Assembly: GCA_031548025.1 (NCBI GenBank) | Contig: JAVBRM010000049.1 | Span: forward strand, 14,622 to 78,621 | DNA length: 64,000 nt | Direction of reading: 5' to 3' | Source: UBA5239 sp031548025 | GTDB lineage: Bacteria > Verrucomicrobiota > Lentisphaeria > Victivallales > Victivallaceae | Shown: positions 54,488 through 64,000 of the stretch, piece by piece | Layout of the letters: every line of letters starts with the position of its first letter | Position numbering within the stretch: position 1 is the first letter of the stretch | The notes under the pieces: model-generated | The model's database searches: none | What the model saw: only the letters and a program-made list of their open reading frames with translations | What the model was told of the DNA's origin: nothing | Translations under genes and position numbers: made by a program

Positions 54488-56740
54488 ATGAACAAAATTC
54501 TGATTTTATTGATGTTTCTAACGACAAGCTGTTCGGCATTCATAGTAACGCAGAACGGAAAATTCTGCGCGAAGATTGTCACCGGAGCCAATCCTCACCC
54601 CACAGTCCGATACGCTGCGGAAGAGTTGCGGCATTGGGTTAAAGAGATTTCCGGGGCCGAACTGCCGATTGGTGATCAGCCCGGCAAGGACGGCAACAAA
54701 ATTATCCTTCAGGTGAATCCGGATTTTCCCAAGCTCGAAAACAACGATGGTTACGCCGTGCGTCAGCAGGGGAATACCGTATATATTCAGGCCTCGTGTC
54801 CGAAAGGAATCCTGAACGGCGTCTACAAATGGCTGTACAAGAATACCGATATAATCTGGGCGCGCCCCAACTCTGAATTCGGCACGATTTTCAGCCACAA
54901 TCCGGATTTGACATTTGAGCACAATGACTATATCGATGTTCCGGTATTTGTTCTGCGCGGCTGGCAGATGATCGGCCCGGCCGCCCATATCGCCGAGTCC
55001 AATATCTGGCAGTACCGCAACGGTTCGAACTGGAGCACTCCGCTCGCTTACTCGCCGGACCGGGTCAAATTCGGTTCAATTTTCGAATACGGCGACGGGC
55101 ATAACCTGAACCGGGTTTATATCACCGAGAAAAAATATTACGCGGAGCACCCGGAATTCTTTTCGCTGGTAAAAGGCAAACGCATCCGTCCGAGTGATTA
55201 TCCTCACAACGCGCAACTCTGTTTTACCAATCCGGAGATGTTGAAAGCATTCATCGGCGAGGTTGACGCCAGGATCAAGGAAAACCCCCATTACGATACT
55301 TTTCGGATCATGATCGAGGACAACTGGTTGGTCTGTGAATGCCCGGAGTGCCTGAAAAACATTGAAATCGACGGGCGGATAATTATCCCGGAAGACAAAT
55401 CGTTCCGCTCCACCCAATTTTTCCTGTTCCTGAATCAAATCGCCCGCCATATTCCGGATAAACGCATCCTGACTTTCGCCTATTTTTTCACCGAGCCGCC
55501 GCCATACTGCAAGATCGAGCCCAATATCAGTATCTCTTTTTGCCCCATTACCAAAAATTCGAAATTCAACCTGGAATCATCGGCCAATGCCGGAATCATG
55601 AAAAAATTCCAAGGCTGGCTGAAGATCACCAATCAACTGACCTGGCGCGAATATTTCGGCCTGGTGCCGCCTTTCCCGCGTCCTACCGATGTTATCGCCA
55701 TGGCGGATTGGAGTTATATCAATCAATCCGGCATTGATCGTACCTACTCGGAAATGTACGCCGATGCGCAGGGCTCAAGGATGGACGGCACCAGAAGCTG
55801 GGACGCCAACGCCATGTATTTCTGGGTGATGGCCAACGGTTCCTGGAATCCCCGGCGGAGCGTCCAGGAGCTGAGACGCGAATTCCTGACCCGGGTCTTT
55901 GGCGGAGGAGCCGCCGATGTGGACGAATATTACCGTTTGATCGAGGAACAATGGTTCAAAAGCCCCGGTCAATCAGTCTGGAATGACGTTGCGGGGGGCA
56001 ACTGGCGGAAATGTGTATTGAATTCGGGTATCGAAGACGCTTGCCGCCAGGCGCTGGAACGGGCCGCCGCCAAGGTCAGCCATCCGAATGGCCGGAAAAT
56101 GCTGGCAGCGATCCACCTCAATTTCGAGGAAAATCTCCAGACTCTCCGCGATCAGCAGCTCACCGCGGTAAAAGTGTCGCAAGCTCCTGAGTTCGATCCC
56201 GATTTTGCTTCCGGCGAATGGCTCAAGGCGGTTCCGGACGACCGCTTCACTATCAACTCATCCAAAGAACCGCACAGCGAAAAAACCGTATTGCGGATTC
56301 TGTACGACGATAAAAACATTTATTTTGGAGTAAAATGTTTTCACAAAGATGTCCAAAATATGTATTACCGTCCCCCGGCTCCGGGCAAAAATATCTTCCC
56401 GGACGGCGAAGGATTTGAAATATTCCTGGAGGGGATATGGGATGGGCGTGAACACTTCACCCAAATGGCTTTCGACCCGGCCAACAACCGTTATTCGGCG
56501 GTCAAACCGATCAAGTGGACCTCTCAAGTCAAGGTGACTGCTGACGGTTGGAGCGGTATGGCAACAGTTCCCTGGCTGGAAATCGGCCTGAATCCGGCGA
56601 CGGTCAAGAATATCAACGGGACTTTCGTCCGCCAGTTCATGCGCGCGGCCGAACCGGGAACCGCCCCGCTGCAGGCGGCAATTCTCCTGAGCGGCCGCAG
56701 GCACAGCAAAGACGCCTTCCACGTCATCAACCTGAAATAA
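54488..56740 (+). CDS. Secreted DUF4838 protein with C-terminal CBM9-like domain
   Basis: The 750-residue protein has a signal peptide with a possible lipobox (TTSC, Cys15). A glucuronidase-like N-terminal domain (about 25-130, YAAEELRHWVKEISGAELPI) precedes the DUF4838 region (about 150-480, with CECPECLKN and FAYFFTEPPP). A CBM9-like C-terminus spans about 555-750. It parallels the protein at 12705-15089 but is shorter and lacks its helical spacer. GGAG precedes the ATG. It converges on the kinase gene with a 4-base gap. Confidence 0.82.
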   Translation: MNKILILLMFLTTSCSAFIVTQNGKFCAKIVTGANPHPTVRYAAEELRHWVKEISGAELPIGDQPGKDGNKIILQVNPDFPKLENNDGYAVRQQGNTVYIQASCPKGILNGVYKWLYKNTDIIWARPNSEFGTIFSHNPDLTFEHNDYIDVPVFVLRGWQMIGPAAHIAESNIWQYRNGSNWSTPLAYSPDRVKFGSIFEYGDGHNLNRVYITEKKYYAEHPEFFSLVKGKRIRPSDYPHNAQLCFTNPEMLKAFIGEVDARIKENPHYDTFRIMIEDNWLVCECPECLKNIEIDGRIIIPEDKSFRSTQFFLFLNQIARHIPDKRILTFAYFFTEPPPYCKIEPNISISFCPITKNSKFNLESSANAGIMKKFQGWLKITNQLTWREYFGLVPPFPRPTDVIAMADWSYINQSGIDRTYSEMYADAQGSRMDGTRSWDANAMYFWVMANGSWNPRRSVQELRREFLTRVFGGGAADVDEYYRLIEEQWFKSPGQSVWNDVAGGNWRKCVLNSGIEDACRQALERAAAKVSHPNGRKMLAAIHLNFEENLQTLRDQQLTAVKVSQAPEFDPDFASGEWLKAVPDDRFTINSSKEPHSEKTVLRILYDDKNIYFGVKCFHKDVQNMYYRPPAPGKNIFPDGEGFEIFLEGIWDGREHFTQMAFDPANNRYSAVKPIKWTSQVKVTADGWSGMATVPWLEIGLNPATVKNINGTFVRQFMRAAEPGTAPLQAAILLSGRRHSKDAFHVINLK

Positions 56741-56744
56741 ATGA

Positions 56745-58787
56745 TTAATTCAACTTTGTTTCGTTGATCTGTAGGAAGACGACGTCGATGGTACTGAGTC
56801 TGGTACCGGAAACCACGCAGAGACGATTATTGAGAATAACTTCAAATTGACGAAAATCGCTTTGAGTCAGTCTCCGGGCGATATCGACAATCTCGGCGGC
56901 CTTGACGCCGTCCGGGAATATCTGATCCCTGTCAATCAGAGTGATCTCTCTACCGTCCAACTCCGCAATGCGTGTTCCAGTGGGGGCGACAATAAAATAA
57001 TGGGAGCCCGGAGTTACCGGATGCTCCCGGAACAGCGGAATCAGGAGATTCTCCAGCCTGAATTCAATGGCGGCAATTCCCAGGTACTTGTTATCGGAAT
57101 CGAACATCGGATAGCGGCAAACCAGCCGGTGCCCGGCAATACTCGCATGATAAGGCAATCCCCAACTGGTCTTTTTTTCGCGGTTGTGGATATCCGGGTC
57201 ATCCCAGCGCCATTGATATGCGGGGGCGGCCGGGTCATCGTAAGTTCCGGGATAACTGTATTCGACTCCGTTTGCCCAGTAGACCATGAGCCGTTGGATC
57301 ACGCATTCCGGGGACAGGAGTTGTTTCCCGGAAACTTGGGTTGCGTCGTAACTGTTTATTTTCAAACTGATGATTTTATTGCAGATATAGATGAATTGTT
57401 TGGCACCGAGCATACCCGCCATTGAGCCTTGAATGGGAAAGCGCACCATGTTGTCGACGCTGATGGGGTTGTGATAATACTCGGTCATCTTCATGGGCGG
57501 CTGAGTCGCGGGATTCTTGTAGTCATCGTTATCATAAAAACGTTTGCTGTAGTCGGGGGGAATTCCGGCATATTCGGTCAGGTTGTCCGCGAACATCATG
57601 ACTTTGCCCTGAGCCAGGAGGAAACTACGGTCCAGTTCGCCGGCCAAGTCATCCTCTACTTGCTGGAACTGAGTCCGCTCCATCAGCAGATCTTTACGGT
57701 GCTGCTTGATGAGATTTACCTGATAGTACGAGTAAAACTGCAACAGGCAGAGGATGCCGATCAGGCTGAATACCGCCAGCATGGATTTCATCCGGTTGTG
57801 GGATATCCAGCGCAGACTTTTGCGATAGAGATTTTCGGGGTAGGCTGATACTTCTTCGCTGTAGATAAAATGGCGGACATCGCTTGACAGCTCCTTCACG
57901 CTATGGTAGCGCCGATGCGGATCGGGATTCAGCGCTTTGTCGATAATGGCCTTGATTTCCGGGCGGACTTTGATCCTCGCATGATAATGCCGGTTTTCCA
58001 GTTTGTCGATATCCTCCTTCATTCTGCCTTTGCCGTTCTGCAAGGTAACCAGCTTAAAGAGCAACATTCCCAGTGAGTAGATATCGATCTGAGGGGTGAT
58101 ACGATGATCCTTCAGAAATTCCGGCGGCAGGTAACTCGGAGTACCGGTAATATGCTCGGGAACTGTACCGATGGGACGGGAACACCCCCAATCCATGACA
58201 TAGACTTCTCCGAAATGTCCGATCATGATATTGTCCGGTTTCAGGTCGCCATGGATGATTTTGCGGCTGTGGCAGTAATCGATGACCTCGCAGATTTTTA
58301 GAAAATATTCCAGCCGCGACGACAACGCATACTGTTCCTGCCGCAAATTGACTGCCTTATCGGTGTAGGCGGTACGCGCCAGCCTGATGAATTTGGCAAG
58401 GGAAGTCCCATGAATCAATTTCATGACGACTTCACTGTTACCGCTTTTACTTTTGCCCATGGTATAAACCGGCACAATGGAAGGGTGATCCAATTGAGCG
58501 TTCAACCGGCATTCAGCGAGAAACGCTTTGGTCTGCAAAGGGTCGTTCAAATGTTCTCCCCGCAACGATTTTATGGCAACGAACCGGCCAAAGGCAACGT
58601 CTTTGGCTCTACCGATCTGTCCCATCCCCCCGGCGGCGACATAATCGATGAATTGAAAACGGGCCTGATAGTCGGTTATGAACATATCCTCTTCATTGCC
58701 CGAAGATTGACTGTCGATGCCGGTTGCCTCCGGAGTTGGTTGGGACAACAGGATGGTCGCATCCAGTTTTTTAAACTCATCATTCAT
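56745..58787 (-). CDS. Membrane Ser/Thr protein kinase with C-terminal extracytoplasmic sensor
   Basis: The 680-residue protein has a kinase domain (about 45-310): AAGGMGQIGRA glycine loop, Lys73, Glu92, HGDLKPDN (179-186), DWG (199-201) and PPEF. HGD replaces HRD and DWG replaces DFG. A membrane helix at about 335-356 precedes an extracytoplasmic region (about 360-665) with a Cache-like pattern (CRYPMFDSDNKYLGIAAIEF). It presumably phosphorylates proteins in response to an external signal. Targets are unknown. It is alone on its strand. Confidence 0.87.
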   Translation of the reverse strand: MNDEFKKLDATILLSQPTPEATGIDSQSSGNEEDMFITDYQARFQFIDYVAAGGMGQIGRAKDVAFGRFVAIKSLRGEHLNDPLQTKAFLAECRLNAQLDHPSIVPVYTMGKSKSGNSEVVMKLIHGTSLAKFIRLARTAYTDKAVNLRQEQYALSSRLEYFLKICEVIDYCHSRKIIHGDLKPDNIMIGHFGEVYVMDWGCSRPIGTVPEHITGTPSYLPPEFLKDHRITPQIDIYSLGMLLFKLVTLQNGKGRMKEDIDKLENRHYHARIKVRPEIKAIIDKALNPDPHRRYHSVKELSSDVRHFIYSEEVSAYPENLYRKSLRWISHNRMKSMLAVFSLIGILCLLQFYSYYQVNLIKQHRKDLLMERTQFQQVEDDLAGELDRSFLLAQGKVMMFADNLTEYAGIPPDYSKRFYDNDDYKNPATQPPMKMTEYYHNPISVDNMVRFPIQGSMAGMLGAKQFIYICNKIISLKINSYDATQVSGKQLLSPECVIQRLMVYWANGVEYSYPGTYDDPAAPAYQWRWDDPDIHNREKKTSWGLPYHASIAGHRLVCRYPMFDSDNKYLGIAAIEFRLENLLIPLFREHPVTPGSHYFIVAPTGTRIAELDGREITLIDRDQIFPDGVKAAEIVDIARRLTQSDFRQFEVILNNRLCVVSGTRLSTIDVVFLQINETKLN

Positions 58788-58889
58788 ATTGCTTGCTCGC
58801 CTTATCCGTATTGACTCTTATTACTAAAAATATATCTGACCGGATAATTTTTTCCCAATGCAAACAAACAGAGTTTAATGAGATTATTG

Positions 58890-59117
58890 TTAGAAATCGT
58901 CAAATGGACGGCAAATTATTTCGATGATCTCTCCCGACGGCGATGCAACCCGGCAGACGCCGCCTTTTTTTGAGGCGACTTCAATGGAGGTAAGTTTGCC
59001 TCCGGCGAGCTCAAGAACCCGTGCCATTCCCAGCGCGCACCGAAGGCAATAACGGGCGTGGCGCAACACCTGCGGCCGGTCGGTGAACGATTCCTCGCCA
59101 TCGAAACCGTCCTCCGC
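58890..59117 (-). pseudogene. Unrecognised C-terminal gene fragment
   Basis: An open minus frame of 75 codons between an upstream stop (59118-59120) and a stop at 58890-58892 encodes VLRHARYCLRCALGMARVLE, GGVCRVASPSGEIIEII and ends RPFDDF. It has no good start or ribosome site and looks like the 3' part of a lost gene. It overlaps the start of the AraC fragment on the other strand. The family is not recognised. Confidence 0.35.
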
Positions 59118-59379
59118 CTATAAGGTGGAGGATTTATGCCGCCAGATGGGGATGTCGCATTCCAAACTGCGGAAATTCTGTTTGGAAAACTTCGGCAAAC
59201 CGCCGCATGGGATTATCGACGACGCCCGCATGAAACGCGCCGACGGGCTGTTGCATTATGGTGACATTCCGATCAGCCGCATCGCCGAACAACTCGGCTT
59301 CGCCAACGTCTTCAGTTTCTCCAAAGCCTTCCGCAAATACTACGGAACACCCCCCCGGCCGCTTCCGCTCTGGAACTGA
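59083..59379 (+). pseudogene. Truncated AraC-family regulator, DNA-binding domain only
   Basis: 98 codons from a GTG encode a full AraC double helix-turn-helix (KVEDLCRQMGMSHSKLRKFC and ISRIAEQLGFANVFSFSKAF). The sensor half is missing: an in-frame stop lies at 59050-59052 and no ribosome site precedes the GTG. It ends one base before the converging jelly-roll gene. It could be a small stand-alone regulator, but a remnant of the local regulator for the downstream pair is more likely. Confidence 0.6.
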
Positions 59380-60051
59380 TTAGTCTTGAGTGTTGGCGAT
59401 TTTGAAATCATCCAGGAATAACGAGGTATCTTTGGGTTTGCCCGGGAATTCCCAGATCAGGACGCCGCTTTCGGTTTTGTCATTGCGCCAGGGGATGGTG
59501 CATTTCTGCTCTTTTTTGGCGGCGACGTCGGTCAGGGTGATCAGTATTTCCTTACCATCCTCGGCCGCAGTCGGGAATTTCAACGAGAGATTGTACCATT
59601 GATCGGGTGCGATGGCAACTTCTTCCAGCTTGAAGCGGTTCTTGGCGATCTGGCCGGAAACTCCATTCAGTGTCAGCCGGAGGTCGATTTCAGGTTGCGG
59701 ATCAGAGACTACTTTGCGATATACAAGCCGGTAGTTGGTGTCGCCGGGTTTGCCGAGCAGCAGGAAGTTGAACGAGATCTCGATATTGCCGTCTTTGAAT
59801 TTGGGCAGATGCAGAAAAGACTGCCATATGTTGTCGTTGTCGGTACGTTTGAACTGTAGCGAGTTATCGCCAGAAACTGATTTCTCGCTGCTGACGGTGA
59901 AAGTATCGTTGCCCGGTTTTCCCCACAGGTTTTTCCAGCCTTTCGGGGCTTTGCCCGGTATCGAAGATTCGAAGTCATCCTGATACAGGATATCGGTGGC
60001 GGACACACCCGCGACTACGGAAAACACGGCCAGTAATATTGATAATTTCAT
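59380..60051 (-). CDS. Secreted concanavalin/LamG-like jelly-roll protein, copy 2
   Basis: The 223-residue protein has a signal peptide (about 1-18). It is a paralogue of the protein at 6541-7245: both share the DDFE..PG..PK.WK start, W-G-x-x-G-x-D, SEK..SGD.SL and an LFLDDFK-type end. AGGAGG precedes the ATG, which is 18 bases after the GH2-like stop, so the genes do not overlap as copy 1 does. It probably binds or processes a glycan outside the cell. Confidence 0.72.
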   Translation of the reverse strand: MKLSILLAVFSVVAGVSATDILYQDDFESSIPGKAPKGWKNLWGKPGNDTFTVSSEKSVSGDNSLQFKRTDNDNIWQSFLHLPKFKDGNIEISFNFLLLGKPGDTNYRLVYRKVVSDPQPEIDLRLTLNGVSGQIAKNRFKLEEVAIAPDQWYNLSLKFPTAAEDGKEILITLTDVAAKKEQKCTIPWRNDKTESGVLIWEFPGKPKDTSLFLDDFKIANTQD

Positions 60052-60069
60052 GGATTAACCTCCTGTTGT

Positions 60070-63000
60070 TTACCAGTAAATATATTCATAAGGATTTCTG
60101 ATTTTGATTTTCTCATCGTAGAGCGGCACCGCTTTGACCTCCACGGCCGGTTGTTCGCCATCGGACATGTTGGCCCAGAAACCGAATCCTTTGCTGCCGG
60201 GCAGGGCTTTGATGACCAACGTATTTTCACCTTTGTTCAGGGTAGCGCGGGCGGTGAACTGATTCTCCATGGGGGCGGAATGCCCCTCGGCGACTTGAAG
60301 GATCGGCTTGCCGTTCAGGTAGACCATGCCGTAATAATCGAATCCAAACCGGAATACCGCTTTGTGCCGGGTATCGGAATTGATATGGCTGATGGCGTAG
60401 ACCAGCGAATCCGGATCTTTGCCGACGCCGCCCAGGTCGACGTAACCTCCGGCATCCATGGTCAAGGTGGTCCGAAAATCCAGTGTTCGCCCGTCCGGCG
60501 TCTGATAGGTGAAGTTGGGATTCATGTCGCCGGATAGCGCTTGTTTTTCGCCGGGATAAGCTGCCTCGAGACGCTTGTCGACCGGGGCCTTTGGTGCGGT
60601 TTTGAACGGGCCGAAAACAAACCATGAATTGATATTTTTGAAGGTAGTTGAGTTGGAGGCTCGCAGGATCGATTCCACTTGCCCGGCATCGGCGGTTTTG
60701 CCCAGCTCGGTCTCAACCCGGGCGACCAATTGTTTCAGGCGCAAAACGCTCAAATTAACGATGTCCTGTTTCAGTTTGTCATTCGGATAACGGTTTTCGA
60801 GCATGGGGGGAGCGACTTGCAGAAACAGTTCGGTATCGCGTTGCAGAAACAAGCCGTCACCGCTGATTTCGCCGCCTTGGCTGTCGCCGGTAATGGCGTC
60901 GAAAGTAACCTTATCGCGCCAGCGCAGCAGATTTTGCGGGATCAAAGAAGCAAATCCGTTTTGCGGACGCATGATCCGCTGGGTGGTCATTGGCCGGGAT
61001 TCGATTCCGTGCTTTTTCAGCTCATCCGCAGTCAGGCCGATGTATAATTTTTTACTTTGAGCCTGAACCGGAAGGGCGGAATCCAGGGTTTTCAGGAGAT
61101 TGGCGGCCAACAGGGTTGCTGCCGGATCGCTGCAGACACGCCCGGTAAAGTCCAGGGTGGAAAAGATCATACAGCCCTTGCCGTAATTCATTTGCAGCAG
61201 CGGCGAATATGCCAGGTCGAATTCAGCCTGAATCAACGGTTTGAAGCCGATTGCCACCGGGATTTCCAGGACGGTGGAAGCTACGCCGTTGCGATTACTT
61301 CCCTTGGGGGCCATCGGGACTTCGGTGCTGTAGGCACGGCGGTATTCCGGCAACAGATCCGGAGTGCCGCGCCAGTTGGCCAGGTCATCGACACTCAAAC
61401 CATCCAGCAGCCGGCCGGTATTGGTACCGGGAAATACTTGACGCGAAACCAAGTCCATGGTGTTGAATCCCATCTTGGTCCAGACATCGGGAGTCTGCTC
61501 CAGGATCAGGACCCTGGTCCCCGCTGCCAGTTCATCGGCCTTTACCGGTAATTCCGTACCGGCTTTCAGTGCTTCGCGCCCGATGATCAGAGTATCGTCG
61601 GGAGTTAACGCGTCACCGGTTTTGAACTCGACCGCTGCCGGATATATTTCTTTGATCCATGCCAGGGATTTTCGTGCCGGATCGAAGACTTTCAACCGGC
61701 GCTGGAGTTTGATTTTTTCCGCTTGCGGGAAAATCTGAATTTTGAATTCATCATCGGGGATATCCGCTCCGCTGAGCTTGATTACGGCATTGGTTTTTTC
61801 CGCAACCTGCGGCGCGGCAAAAGAAACCGGGATTAGGGCGATATCGCCGACATTGAGATCCCGGATTATCTCGCCGGAAGCGGCGGTATTGCCGTCCGGC
61901 ATGACCAGTTGCCACCTGGCTTTAAACTGTTTGCCGCCGGGGCCGTCCCACACGACGGCGATATTTTTCTCGATTTTTTCTCCGGCATAATAACTGTGAG
62001 TCTGGTCGGTATGAACCGGGGCGCCGGCCACATACGCCAGCAGCGGTTGCATGTAGCGGCTGTAAATATCAAACTGCCGGTTGGCCCATTCCGGGCGCGA
62101 GGTTACCGGATGGCGCATCACCCGGTAACGGTACTGCCACGGCAATTTCCGGTCACCGGCTTCCGGCGGATTGCCGTAACCGTCACTGAAGTTGAAATAA
62201 TGCCAGCCGGTGATTCCCCAGGTGCGCCAGGCACGGTCGGTGGCTTTGACATACAGCTCCTCGATGGCGTATTTCATGGGATAAACCTGGGGAAAAGCAT
62301 TGACATAGCCATGATGATTTTTTTGTGATTTACTGATTTCGATGATCGACGCAAGTTGCTCCGGCGATTCCATTTCATAAATTTTGTCGCCGAAGAAAAT
62401 AGCGCCGTATTCGGTCATCATGAACTGCGCGCCTTTGAAATAACTGCCGTTATAAACGGCGGCATACTCGGCGGCCCACCACGGCATGTTGCCGTTTTTC
62501 GCCCAGAGTTCCGGCCAGTCGGCTACCTCCTGCAAGGGGGAGAAATTCGGATAGACATTGCCCGAGGCGATATCGCCGTTGTTGCCGTCGGCATGGCCGT
62601 AGGCCAACCGGGTCGGATCGAGTTCGCGGGTGATTTCGATGCTTTTCTCGATCTGCTTGGCCCGGGACTGATGATAATTGGAATGCTGTCCCATGGTGTT
62701 CTGATGAATACTGTCGCGCGGATTGAATGCATTCATGGAAACGCACCAGCCGATGACCGACGGATGCCGCCGGTAGCGCCGGATATGCTCGCCGGACAAT
62801 TGCCGGAATTCCCGCAAAGCCGGAGTGTCGGACATCAGGTCGTCGCCGAGCCGGAATCCCGGCAGGGTCGGTAACAGGACCGCAATTCCCGCCCGGTCAA
62901 GAATATCGAGTTCGGCCTGATCGACATGAAAAATCTCATCCGGCCAATTCCGCCACCAGGTGGTCGGATTGTTCTGATAATATATCATATTCCGCCCATA

Positions 63001-63963
63001 AAGTTTGAGAAACGAAACCGAGGCTTCGTTGATGCCGAAGTAATTCCAATCGGTCCGCCAGCGACAGGGATGTCCGTTCAGAATCAGATCGCGTCCTTCG
63101 GTCCAGATTTCGCGGAAACCGAACGGAAATTCCAGATTGTCGAGAAGTTTTTCCTGAGCATCTTTCAATTCGATTTGCGCGGTATAAAGATAACCGGCTT
63201 CCAGCTCCCACGGGATCGGATTTTCCCACTGCTGAACCAAGTCAACGGCTTGAGAATCTTTTTTCAAAGTGAGCTTACGGGAGAATTCGAGCGCGGTTTG
63301 ACCTCCGGCATCCAGAATTTTGCAGGATACAGCGGTTTCACCGGAACCGGTAAGCTCCAGGTGCATGGTGATTTCCTTGCGGCGCCAACTGGTTTCCGCC
63401 CAGGCGTCGGCAATGGCCGCCGGACTTGGCAGAAAAATCAAGCCGGCTTTTTTCGGTATGTTCAGTTGCCACTGGCTGTACGGCAGGGGGGATTGCGAGC
63501 GCGGCCCCCGCGAATAATCGCATAGATAATCATTTTCCGGGCGGAGTTGGGTATCCGTGTAATTGCGGGTCAGGAAAATCAACAGTTCGTTGGTTCCGCC
63601 GCGTACTTGTCCGGTGATCTCGATGCTGCCGAACGGGCCGGGGCGCTCTCCGGCTTTCTGTCCGTTGATGAATACAATAGTGTTGCCGTTGATCAGCTCG
63701 AAATCCAGCAGATATTGCCCGGATTTCAAGGTTTCCGGCAGAGCGAATTCCTGCCTCAGCCAGAGGTTGTGGACTTCCGTGGTTTTCATGCCGGAATCTT
63801 TGAAAGCATCATTGCGGCTGGTCCGCCACTTACCCGGATCGGGCGCTGTGGTGCTGTTTACTGCTGCCTGGTATTGCCATTTGGGAGGAATGTCGGTGAT
63901 GGTTCCGGCAATGTTTGAAAGTATCATTGAGCAAAGCATAAATGACATATAATATTTGAGCAT
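60070..63963 (-). CDS. Giant secreted GH2-like protein, copy 2
   Basis: The 1297-residue protein has a signal peptide (about 1-19) and the same domain order as copy 1: sugar-binding jelly roll, beta-sandwich, TIM barrel and late jelly roll (FDYYGMVYLNGKPILQV). The acid/base position again lacks Glu (WCVSMNAF, Ala412), while TEYGA gives Glu518, at the same residue numbers as copy 1. Both end in a PYEY.YW motif. GGAGA precedes the ATG. The true activity is unknown. The promoter lies at or beyond the window edge. Confidence 0.8.
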   Translation of the reverse strand: MLKYYMSFMLCSMILSNIAGTITDIPPKWQYQAAVNSTTAPDPGKWRTSRNDAFKDSGMKTTEVHNLWLRQEFALPETLKSGQYLLDFELINGNTIVFINGQKAGERPGPFGSIEITGQVRGGTNELLIFLTRNYTDTQLRPENDYLCDYSRGPRSQSPLPYSQWQLNIPKKAGLIFLPSPAAIADAWAETSWRRKEITMHLELTGSGETAVSCKILDAGGQTALEFSRKLTLKKDSQAVDLVQQWENPIPWELEAGYLYTAQIELKDAQEKLLDNLEFPFGFREIWTEGRDLILNGHPCRWRTDWNYFGINEASVSFLKLYGRNMIYYQNNPTTWWRNWPDEIFHVDQAELDILDRAGIAVLLPTLPGFRLGDDLMSDTPALREFRQLSGEHIRRYRRHPSVIGWCVSMNAFNPRDSIHQNTMGQHSNYHQSRAKQIEKSIEITRELDPTRLAYGHADGNNGDIASGNVYPNFSPLQEVADWPELWAKNGNMPWWAAEYAAVYNGSYFKGAQFMMTEYGAIFFGDKIYEMESPEQLASIIEISKSQKNHHGYVNAFPQVYPMKYAIEELYVKATDRAWRTWGITGWHYFNFSDGYGNPPEAGDRKLPWQYRYRVMRHPVTSRPEWANRQFDIYSRYMQPLLAYVAGAPVHTDQTHSYYAGEKIEKNIAVVWDGPGGKQFKARWQLVMPDGNTAASGEIIRDLNVGDIALIPVSFAAPQVAEKTNAVIKLSGADIPDDEFKIQIFPQAEKIKLQRRLKVFDPARKSLAWIKEIYPAAVEFKTGDALTPDDTLIIGREALKAGTELPVKADELAAGTRVLILEQTPDVWTKMGFNTMDLVSRQVFPGTNTGRLLDGLSVDDLANWRGTPDLLPEYRRAYSTEVPMAPKGSNRNGVASTVLEIPVAIGFKPLIQAEFDLAYSPLLQMNYGKGCMIFSTLDFTGRVCSDPAATLLAANLLKTLDSALPVQAQSKKLYIGLTADELKKHGIESRPMTTQRIMRPQNGFASLIPQNLLRWRDKVTFDAITGDSQGGEISGDGLFLQRDTELFLQVAPPMLENRYPNDKLKQDIVNLSVLRLKQLVARVETELGKTADAGQVESILRASNSTTFKNINSWFVFGPFKTAPKAPVDKRLEAAYPGEKQALSGDMNPNFTYQTPDGRTLDFRTTLTMDAGGYVDLGGVGKDPDSLVYAISHINSDTRHKAVFRFGFDYYGMVYLNGKPILQVAEGHSAPMENQFTARATLNKGENTLVIKALPGSKGFGFWANMSDGEQPAVEVKAVPLYDEKIKIRNPYEYIYW

Positions 63964-64000
63964 TATTGGTAATTCTCCGTTTACTGATTGTACCAGGGAT

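Overview
This window most likely comes from a member of the Lentisphaerota (Victivallis-like). The evidence is indirect: five short prepilin-type proteins with a near-identical FTLIELLVVIAIIAIL N-terminus and an H-X9-DG motif, many secreted carbohydrate-active enzymes, DUF4838 proteins, a PEP-CTERM-like protein and a Ser/Thr kinase with a C-terminal extracytoplasmic sensor. No ribosomal or marker gene is present to confirm the phylum. Coding density is high. I found no CRISPR array, insertion sequence, phage gene or integrase.

The layout is a chain of regulated sugar-degradation loci. (1) 1-541: the 5' part of a FabZ-type dehydratase and tRNA-Arg. (2) 779-9035 (+): LacI regulator, pilin, GH2-like giant protein, jelly-roll protein, helical-toroid enzyme. 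(3) 9216-17667: GH20-like, GH42-like, DUF4838, pilin and amidohydrolase on the minus strand, with a divergent AraC regulator. (4) 17677-19893: two small membrane proteins, two tandem tRNA-Asp genes and an alpha/beta hydrolase. (5) 19996-24431: an RND efflux pair. (6) 24468-28107: beta-helix protein and pilin with a divergent PocR-AraC regulator. (7) 28132-30772: a small membrane protein, a PEP-CTERM-like protein, a Fic protein and two gene remnants. (8) 30785-36669 (-): LacI, pilin, GH39-like and GH5-like proteins, followed upstream by an S66 peptidase. (9) 38132-47043 (+): a ten-gene operon for unsaturated uronate or keto-deoxy sugar catabolism, headed by IclR and including GH105 and KduD. 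(10) 47091-52535: TIM-barrel isomerase, PHP hydrolase, Gfo/Idh/MocA oxidoreductase, GH4 glycosidase and an AraC regulator. (11) 52655-58787: LacI, pilin, DUF4838, and a convergent Ser/Thr kinase. (12) 58890-63963: two gene fragments, then a second copy of the jelly-roll/GH2-like pair in inverted orientation.

The main pattern is a module repeated five times within 64 kb: a transcription factor, then one pilin-like gene at or near the head of the transcription unit, then secreted glycosidases or sugar-binding proteins. No SusC/SusD pair and no sugar transporter is visible. The pilin-like proteins may therefore be the locus-specific surface or secretion component of these loci, but that is inference. 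Other notable points are two degenerate copies of gene 3' ends lying beyond neighbouring gene blocks, a consensus promoter abutting a 20-bp perfect palindrome, and two GH2-like proteins that both lack the usual acid/base glutamate.
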